Shown here in pieces: positions 1 through 5,606 of a stretch of DNA of 9,690 nucleotides. This DNA comes from an uncultured Romboutsia sp. Lineage in GTDB: Bacteria > Bacillota > Clostridia > Peptostreptococcales > Peptostreptococcaceae. Below the pieces are notes generated by a model. It searched no databases. It was not told the origin of the DNA and saw only the letters and a list, made by a program, of their open reading frames with translations. The first letter of the stretch is position 1. Each line of letters begins with the position of its first letter. Location of the stretch: contig CALFLM010000104.1 in assembly GCA_937880075.1 (NCBI GenBank), positions 1-9,690 on the forward strand, read 5' to 3'. Position numbers and translations under genes: made by a program.

Positions 1-1707
1 TTTGATGGTAGAATAAGTAGTGAAATGAGACTAGGAGAAGCAATAGATAAAAAATTACTTACACCATTTCAATACTTCTGCGTAACTGATGAACTAGATT
101 TAAGTAAAATAAAATGGTCAAAAGGTAGATATGACAATAAAGAACTTACAAATCTACTTACAGTTGATAAAATAAATGCTAAGAAAAGAGCAGATTTAAT
201 ATTAAAAAGTATAGATGACTATATAGCAGATATAGATGAAGTAGTTGGACTTGGATTTTGTGTAAGTATAGATCATGCAAACTTTATGGCAAATTATTTT
301 AATGAAAAAGGTATACCATCAGTTTCTATAAGTTCTAAATGTAGTATAGATGAAAGAGATGAAGCAAAATCTGGACTTGTAAATGGTAAATATAAATTTG
401 CATTTGTAGTTGATTTATATAATGAAGGGGTAGATATACCAGAAATAAACACAATACTATTTTTAAGACCAACGGATAGTTTAACTGTATTTTTACAGCA
501 ATTAGGAAGAGGTCTAAGACTTAGTGATAACAAAGAGTGTTTAACGGTACTTGATTATGTAGGACAAGCACATAAAAACTATAACTTTTATGAAAAGTTT
601 TCAGCAATAGCAAAGAAAAAAGGAAAAGCATTAAAAGAAGAAATAGAAAGTGGATTTATAACACTTCCAAAAGGTTGCCATTTACATATGGAAAAACAAG
701 CTAAGGAATATATACTAAGAAATATAAATTCATTTATAAATAATAAAACAACTATAACAAATAAAATTAAAACCTTTGAAATAGAAAGTGGCAAAAAATT
801 AAATCTTGCAAACTTTATAGAATTTTATAATATAACTTTAAAAGAAATCTATAAAACTAAAAATAGCTTTTATAGACTTTGTGTAAATGCAAAAGTAAAA
901 GAAGATTTTAATGATATAGATGAACAAAGCTTAGCAGGTGGTATGTTAAGGATTATAAATACAGACTCAATAAGGCTTCTTAAATTTTGGATAAATGCAT
1001 TAGAAAATTATAAAGAAAATAAAACTATAAGCTTTAATGATAGTGAAGAAAAAATGCTACTTATGCTACACTACACTTTATATACAAAATCACCTAAAGA
1101 TTTAGGTATAAATAGTGCAAATGAGTTTTTAAAAAGGCTTTATAGTAATAAAGTTATTTATCAAGAAATTATAGAAATACTTAAATATAATTTAAGTCAT
1201 ATAAAAGTAAAAACATTTAATGATAATTTAAGTTTTGATACTCATTTAGAAGTATATGCAACTTATACTAAGGAACAGATTTTAGCATCCCTTGGAAAAA
1301 ATACTATCAAAAAGCAATATCCTCTAAGAGAAGGTGTGCTATATATTGAAGATAAGAAAACAGATGTATTTTTAATAACTTTAAATAAGGTTGAGAAGCA
1401 TTTTTCTCCTTCAACTATGTATGAAGACTACGCTATAAATGATGAACTATTTAACTGGCAAAGTCAAAGTAGGACAAGTATAGATTCACCAACAGGTAAA
1501 AGGTATGTAAATCATAGAGAGCGTGGTAATAATATATTATTGTTTGTTAGAGAAAATAAAAGTGAAGATGGAGTAACGAGTCCATATACTTATTTAGGGC
1601 CTTCTGATATTGTAAGTTATAGTGGAAGTAAGCCGATAAGTATAGTGTGGAAATTAAGAAATAAGTTGCCGGCAAGTATAGCAGTAAAAGCAGAAAAGGC
1701 ACTATAA
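1..1707 (+). CDS. Superfamily II DEAD/DEAH-type helicase with C-terminal DUF3427 region (5' truncated by window edge)
   Basis: The reading frame is open from base 1, so the ATG at 25 is internal and the true start lies outside the window; 568 codons plus the stop are visible. The fragment begins just after where helicase motif III would be. Numbering from base 1, motif IV-like sequence lies near residues 80-100, motif V (NEGVDIP) at 141-147 and motif VI (QQLGRGLR) at 166-173 with the arginine finger. The rest (about 240-568) matches what I know of DUF3427, including FNWQSQ at 484 and LFVRE at 514 near the C-terminus. Full-length relatives usually carry a phospholipase-D-like nuclease domain and the DExH core upstream; neither is visible here. 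The expected role is an ATP-driven, restriction-like nuclease-helicase acting on DNA. It lies upstream of a McrBC-like pair, which fits a defence neighbourhood. The helicase call is firm; the biological role is inferred. Confidence 0.88.
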   Translation, partial: FDGRISSEMRLGEAIDKKLLTPFQYFCVTDELDLSKIKWSKGRYDNKELTNLLTVDKINAKKRADLILKSIDDYIADIDEVVGLGFCVSIDHANFMANYFNEKGIPSVSISSKCSIDERDEAKSGLVNGKYKFAFVVDLYNEGVDIPEINTILFLRPTDSLTVFLQQLGRGLRLSDNKECLTVLDYVGQAHKNYNFYEKFSAIAKKKGKALKEEIESGFITLPKGCHLHMEKQAKEYILRNINSFINNKTTITNKIKTFEIESGKKLNLANFIEFYNITLKEIYKTKNSFYRLCVNAKVKEDFNDIDEQSLAGGMLRIINTDSIRLLKFWINALENYKENKTISFNDSEEKMLLMLHYTLYTKSPKDLGINSANEFLKRLYSNKVIYQEIIEILKYNLSHIKVKTFNDNLSFDTHLEVYATYTKEQILASLGKNTIKKQYPLREGVLYIEDKKTDVFLITLNKVEKHFSPSTMYEDYAINDELFNWQSQSRTSIDSPTGKRYVNHRERGNNILLFVRENKSEDGVTSPYTYLGPSDIVSYSGSKPISIVWKLRNKLPASIAVKAEKAL

Positions 1708-1736
1708 AAAGTCATATACATATATTTATTTTAGGG

Positions 1737-1790
1737 TATAATAAATAAAGAACTTATTAAGGACTTTATTATATACTTATGATAAGGAGA
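1737..1790 (+). promoter_or_regulatory. Candidate -10 box and ribosome binding site of the TIM-barrel gene
   Basis: A consensus TATAAT is at 1737-1742, but no recognisable -35 lies 16-18 bases upstream, so the promoter is only a candidate. AAGGAGA at 1784-1790 is a good Shine-Dalgarno sequence 11 bases before the ATG at 1802, and it decides that start. An 11-base palindrome, CTTATGATAAG (1776-1786), overlaps it. An AT-only inverted repeat (ATTTATT at 1724-1730, AATAAAT at 1740-1746) overlaps the -10 and has no T-run after it, so I do not call it a terminator. Confidence 0.45.
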
Positions 1791-1801
1791 CAGAAGATAA
1801 A

Positions 1802-2506
1802 ATGATTGAAAAGAATAAATCTAAGTATGTACCTGAATTAACATCAAACTTAAGAAATAATTATGTATCAATCCCAAGTGTAATATCTAAAGCATCAGGA
1901 ATAAGAATTTTTGGAAAAAGACTTAAGTCATTTATTTTTACTACTGATGTTGCCATAATAAAAAATACTAACGCTGATGCTGTAATAGCAGTATATCCAT
2001 TTACACCTCAGCCAACAATTACTCAAGCTATACTATCAGTATCAGATATACCTGTTTTATGTGGTGTTGGTGGAGGATTAACACATGGTACAAGATCTGC
2101 AAATATTGCTTTACATGCAGAGTTTCAAGGGGCAATAGGTGCAATACTTAACTCACCAGCACCTGATGAAACTATTAGATATGTAAAAGAATCAATAGAT
2201 ATTCCAGTAGTTGTAACTATAGTATCTGAGTTAACAGATGTACAAAGTAAGATTGATGCAGGTGCAGATATATTAAATGTAAGTGGAGGAGATAATACAG
2301 CGAAGATTATTCGTAAGATCAGAGAGAAATTTCCACTTATTCCTATAATTGCAACAGGAGGACCAACGGAAGAATCAATTCTAGAAACAATTGAAGCTGG
2401 TGCGAATGCTATTACTTATACACCACCAACAAACTCACAATTATTTAAACATAAAATGCAAGAATATAGAGAAATTGAAAATCAAAAGTATAATAAAGAA
2501 TTTTAG
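1802..2506 (+). CDS. TIM-barrel protein of unknown reaction (family often labelled 'hydrolase' in Clostridia)
   Basis: This 234-residue protein has alternating beta strands and helices with glycine-rich turns typical of a phosphate-binding (beta/alpha)8 barrel: VIAVYPFTPQP near 61-71, CGVGGG at 87-92, VVVTIVSE at 136-143, ADILNVSGG at 155-163, and ATGGPTEESI at 184-193 followed by GANAITYTPPT at 200-210. The ATGGPT turn is the kind of loop that grips a phosphate in KDPG-aldolase-, thiamine-phosphate-synthase- and IMP-dehydrogenase-like barrels. There is no signal peptide or membrane segment, so it should be cytoplasmic. I recognise the family as widespread in Clostridia and often named hydrolase, but I know of no proven substrate. 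It has its own ribosome binding site, 94 bases after the helicase. Nothing ties it to defence, and it reads as a chromosomal metabolic gene. Confidence 0.85.
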   Translation: MIEKNKSKYVPELTSNLRNNYVSIPSVISKASGIRIFGKRLKSFIFTTDVAIIKNTNADAVIAVYPFTPQPTITQAILSVSDIPVLCGVGGGLTHGTRSANIALHAEFQGAIGAILNSPAPDETIRYVKESIDIPVVVTIVSELTDVQSKIDAGADILNVSGGDNTAKIIRKIREKFPLIPIIATGGPTEESILETIEAGANAITYTPPTNSQLFKHKMQEYREIENQKYNKEF

Positions 2507-2514
2507 TAAGTTGA

Positions 2515-2810
2515 ATGGCTAAAGGATCAATGACTTTATTTGTAAATTCATATATGTCAATTTATGAAATAATTTTTTAGAAGGTCAACAATACATATAT
2601 AGTAATCACTTAGACAGAGAAAATAATGTACTATATATGTGTAGAGATTGTGGATGGGAGTGGGTAAAAAAGCTATTAAAAGATATAAATGATACTAATG
2701 TAAGAATCTTTTATAGAGATAATAAAAAGCCTATATGGAGTGAATTTATATATTATAATATCATAGAAATTGAAACTGGATTTAAAACAATTGGTAATAG
2801 TAGTAAATAA
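2515..2810 (+). pseudogene. Frameshifted remnant of a small gene of about 98 residues, unknown family
   Basis: An ATG at 2515 opens 21 codons that end in TAG at 2578-2580, directly after a run of six T (2573-2578). A second frame, open from 2568 to the TAA at 2808-2810, continues with protein-like content: EGQQYIYSN, then YMCRDCGWEWVKKLL, then FYRDNKKPIWSEF and IEIETGFKTIG. Adding one T to the run would join the two parts as ...IYEIIFLEGQQ.... The CxxC and tryptophan-rich centre is not what random AT-rich DNA gives. No Shine-Dalgarno precedes 2515, so the 5' end may also be damaged. Alternatives are a shorter gene starting at ATG 2637, which also lacks a good ribosome binding site, or expression by slippage on the T run. 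I do not recognise the family. The decay interpretation is inference. Confidence 0.45.
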
Positions 2811-2819
2811 ACTTATAGA

Positions 2820-2841
2820 TATAATAAATATTAAGGAGAGT
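2820..2841 (+). promoter_or_regulatory. Orphan -10 box and Shine-Dalgarno with no gene behind them
   Basis: TATAAT at 2820-2825 is followed by TTAAGGAGAGT at 2831-2841, a full-strength ribosome binding site with no ATG, GTG or TTG start at usable distance. The same 11 bases recur at 2946-2956 as the real ribosome binding site of the McrB-like gene. It may be the leftover front of a deleted gene or a duplicated leader. The stretch from 2842 to 2885 shows nothing else. Confidence 0.3.
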
Positions 2842-2885
2842 AGAACTTAACTTATCTGAAAATATATAATTAAAATATAGCAGCT

Positions 2886-2916
2886 AATATACCTTTACGA
2901 AAAATAAAGGTATATT
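2886..2916 (+). promoter_or_regulatory. 12-bp inverted repeat just upstream of the McrB-like gene's -10 (operator or weak terminator)
   Basis: The arms AATATACCTTTA (2886-2897) and TAAAGGTATATT (2905-2916) are perfectly complementary around a 7-base centre (2898-2904). A short T-run, TTTT (2915-2918), starts in the right arm, so an RNA hairpin could weakly terminate transcription arriving from upstream. The dyad also covers the place where a -35 box would sit and ends one base before the TGn of the extended -10, so binding of a repressor or activator is an equally good reading. Confidence 0.5.
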
Positions 2917-2917
2917 T

Positions 2918-2955
2918 TGTTATAATAAAACATATAAAACAAACTTTAAGGAGAG
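2918..2955 (+). promoter_or_regulatory. Extended -10 promoter and ribosome binding site of the McrB/McrC-like operon
   Basis: TGTTATAAT (2918-2926) is a perfect TGn plus TATAAT, which can work without a good -35; none is present at the right distance. Transcription would start near 2933, giving a leader of about 28 bases. AAGGAG at 2948-2953 lies 7 bases before the ATG at 2961 and fixes that start. Confidence 0.6.
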
Positions 2956-2960
2956 TCACA

Positions 2961-5606
2961 ATGGGAAAAAGTTGGGAAACTGTAGAAAAACCAAATTTTA
3001 TTGGTAGAAAATATATAGATAAATCACTATTCAAATATGGAATACATATTCCAACAGAATATATACCTAAATTTTTAAATAACATACATGGAAATACAGT
3101 AGAATTGGGTAAAAGTAAAGAAATCAAATTAATATTTGATAACTATGAAGGTGAATGTAGTATAAGAAATGTAGACAGAAAAGGTGTAAAAAGTCAAACA
3201 ATACAAATAAGATATGATGGAAATTCAAAACTTAAAGAATATCTTAAAAACAAATTTTCATATACATACAATTTAATTGAAAATGAAGAAGAAATAGATA
3301 CAGATGAATACATAGACATATACAATGGAAATGACTTAAATACATTTTATATAAAAGAAAATACTCACAAAAACTTAGAATTAGGTAAAGAAGCAATAGA
3401 CTTCATAAATACAATAAAATCAACAAGTATGAGTAAAAGCTATAAGATACCTTTACTATGGGCATTTTATAACAATGGAAATATAAGACTAAAAATAACT
3501 GAAGAAGACATATACAATTCATTTAAAGAATTTTATAACAAAGAAGAAAATGCAAAAGATCTACAAGGTCAAAAAAATACATTAGGCTATGAAAACTGGG
3601 GCAAAAAAGAATACCTAAAACTAGCAAAAGACAACCCTATAAAACACTTAGTAGATAAAACTTCACTTTACTTCTATAAAGAAAATGACATGCTTTGTAT
3701 ATCAGAAATATTAAAACCTTATATACACCAAAAAGAATTTATAGAAGAATTTAAACATGCGATACAAAGCCTAGAAAATAGATACTTTAAAAGAGAAATA
3801 ACTAAAATAAAAGAAGGTGATAATAAATACATGGAACTAAAATATTTAATATCATCATTTGAAGAAAACTATAATGGAGATAACACTCAAGATGAAAAGC
3901 TTAGACAAGAATTTATAAATAAATTTCCACTAGATAAATTACCAACACTTGAACTAGAAAGATATGCACTAGGAAAACAGCCAGATAACTTATGTTGGTG
4001 GTTAGAATACAACACAGTACAATTAGGAAGTATAAAAGGTGGAAATGCATTAAAATTTAAAATATATTACTCAAATAAAGATAATAAGTGGATATATCCA
4101 TCAGAATTTTCAAATGTAGAAGATGCATGGATTGAGATGAGAAAAAGTATATGTGATTTTATTGAAAATTTTAAAGCTGGAAAATATGAGTTACTAAATA
4201 GTTATAGTCTAATATCATCTATGAATATGTTTAAAACAAAACTTCTATATATGTATTTTCCTGAAAAGTTATTGCCCGTATATAGTATATATCACATACA
4301 AAAATTATTAACTTATTTTGAATACACAGATGAAGAAATAAAGAATTTAAATATAGTAGAAGCTAATATGAAGTTAAAAGAAGTACAGGATAGTAGAGAA
4401 GAATTTAAGTCATGGGATAGTCTAAAATTTATGAGATTTTTATACTCATCGGTATTGCCAACTTTTAATAAAGAGGAAAATATTAATGATGAAGATATCG
4501 ATGAAACAGATGAAGAAATAATTACAACAGATATTATAAATAAAGTTGAAAACTATATAAAAAATCAAGGATACAACTACACATACAACCAACTATCAAA
4601 CCTGTATCTATCGCTAAAGACAAAACCATTTACAATACTAGCAGGAATAAGTGGAACAGGAAAATCAAAAATAATAAGACTACTTGCAGATGCAATACAA
4701 GCAGACTACACACTAATAAGCGTAAGACCTGATTGGAATGATGCAACTGACTTAATAGGATATAAAAATCTAGACGATAAATTTATAAAAGGTCAACTAA
4801 CAAAAATAATACTAAAAGCACAACAAAGCAAAAATAAGCCTCACTTAATATGCCTAGATGAAATGAACCTAGCAAGAGTAGAATACTACCTAAGCGACTA
4901 CCTAAGCATAATAGAAAGTCGTAAAAAAGTAGGACAAAATATAATAACTGATAACATAGTTGAATATCAAGAAAATAATGAAAGCATAAAACTACATATA
5001 CCAGATAATATCTACCTAATAGGAACAGTAAACATGGATGATACAACATTCCAATTTAGTAGAAAAGTATTAGACAGAGCAAACACAATAGAATTTTCAG
5101 ATGTAGACTTAGACAACTTATTCTTTGAAAAAAATGAAGAAATAGAAAGATTAAATATATCTAATAACGTCTTAAAAACAATATACTTAAAAACTATGGA
5201 TATAGAAGAAGAGTACAGAGAATATGCAAAAGAAGTAAATAAAAAAATAATAGAAATAAATGAAATACTTAAAAAATCACAAAAACAATTTGCATATAGA
5301 GTAAGAGATGAAATACTATTTTACCTGGTAGAAAATAAAAAAGCCAATTTACTACATGAAGATACAGCATTTGACTATCAAATAATGCAAAAAATACTTC
5401 CTGCAATAAGTGGAAGTGAAGAAAGTGTATATCAAGTTTTAATAGACCTATTAAACTTCGTATGTGAAACAAACACTATAGACACTATAGAAGAAGCAAC
5501 AAACTATATAAAAGAAACAAAAGTAAAATATGAAAATAGTGCAAGTAAAATTATATATATGCTAAAAGGATATCAAAATGATGGGTATGTTAGTTACTGG
5601 TACTAA
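2961..5606 (+). CDS. McrB-like AAA+ NTPase, motor/specificity subunit of a type IV-like restriction system
   Basis: This 881-residue cytoplasmic protein ends in a McrB-family AAA+ domain: Walker A GISGTGKS at 562-569, DWNDATDLIGY from 591, Walker B LICLDEMN with D633/E634, sensor-like GTVNMDD at 688-694, SRKVLDRAN at 700-708, and the McrB-style C-terminus AFDYQIMQKILPAISG. Residues about 1-110 form a separate N-terminal domain (FKYGIHIPTEY, IQIRYDG) of the sort that could read a modified base. A central part (about 327-502) carries YALG, CWWLE, LGSIKGGNALKF and a FPEKLLPVYS stretch, which I associate with large McrB-like proteins. A very acidic linker (about 505-525) precedes the motor. E. 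coli McrB is about half this length. By family knowledge it should bind target DNA or RNA, form a ring and drive the nuclease encoded next. The R that follows the NxxD of the canonical GTPase motif MNTADR is T here, so GTP preference is uncertain. The 3' end overlaps the next gene by 29 bases. Confidence 0.88.
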   Translation: MGKSWETVEKPNFIGRKYIDKSLFKYGIHIPTEYIPKFLNNIHGNTVELGKSKEIKLIFDNYEGECSIRNVDRKGVKSQTIQIRYDGNSKLKEYLKNKFSYTYNLIENEEEIDTDEYIDIYNGNDLNTFYIKENTHKNLELGKEAIDFINTIKSTSMSKSYKIPLLWAFYNNGNIRLKITEEDIYNSFKEFYNKEENAKDLQGQKNTLGYENWGKKEYLKLAKDNPIKHLVDKTSLYFYKENDMLCISEILKPYIHQKEFIEEFKHAIQSLENRYFKREITKIKEGDNKYMELKYLISSFEENYNGDNTQDEKLRQEFINKFPLDKLPTLELERYALGKQPDNLCWWLEYNTVQLGSIKGGNALKFKIYYSNKDNKWIYPSEFSNVEDAWIEMRKSICDFIENFKAGKYELLNSYSLISSMNMFKTKLLYMYFPEKLLPVYSIYHIQKLLTYFEYTDEEIKNLNIVEANMKLKEVQDSREEFKSWDSLKFMRFLYSSVLPTFNKEENINDEDIDETDEEIITTDIINKVENYIKNQGYNYTYNQLSNLYLSLKTKPFTILAGISGTGKSKIIRLLADAIQADYTLISVRPDWNDATDLIGYKNLDDKFIKGQLTKIILKAQQSKNKPHLICLDEMNLARVEYYLSDYLSIIESRKKVGQNIITDNIVEYQENNESIKLHIPDNIYLIGTVNMDDTTFQFSRKVLDRANTIEFSDVDLDNLFFEKNEEIERLNISNNVLKTIYLKTMDIEEEYREYAKEVNKKIIEINEILKKSQKQFAYRVRDEILFYLVENKKANLLHEDTAFDYQIMQKILPAISGSEESVYQVLIDLLNFVCETNTIDTIEEATNYIKETKVKYENSASKIIYMLKGYQNDGYVSYWY
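5564..5570 (+). promoter_or_regulatory. Ribosome binding site of the McrC-like gene, inside the McrB-like gene
   Basis: AAAAGGA at 5564-5570 lies 7 bases before ATG 5578. Further in-frame ATGs at 5581 and 5587 are possible, but spacing favours 5578. Because the site and start lie within the last codons of the upstream gene, translation of the two proteins is probably coupled. Confidence 0.6.

Noticed and set aside
25..27. ATG at 25 as the start of the helicase gene
   Set aside because: The same frame is open to base 1 and FDGRISSE before it fits the family just upstream of MRLGEAID, so the gene simply enters from outside the window.
1666..1675. TTGCCGGCAA palindrome near the helicase 3' end
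   Set aside because: It encodes the expected leucine-proline-alanine near the DUF3427 C-terminus. It is too short for a terminator, with no T-run, so probably chance.
1802..2506. TIM-barrel protein as a nucleotide-signal enzyme of a defence system
   Set aside because: Its family is common in Clostridia outside defence loci, and it has its own start signals and no operon link to the nuclease pair.
2870..3127. Minus-strand frame of 85 codons over the McrB-like gene start
   Set aside because: It runs across the promoter and the first codons of a strongly supported gene, with no ribosome binding site of its own seen.
4783..5049. Minus-strand, very hydrophobic 88-codon frame inside the AAA+ domain
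   Set aside because: It is the reverse image of codons for Walker B and sensor motifs, which are conserved on the plus strand. The hydrophobicity is a by-product of base composition.
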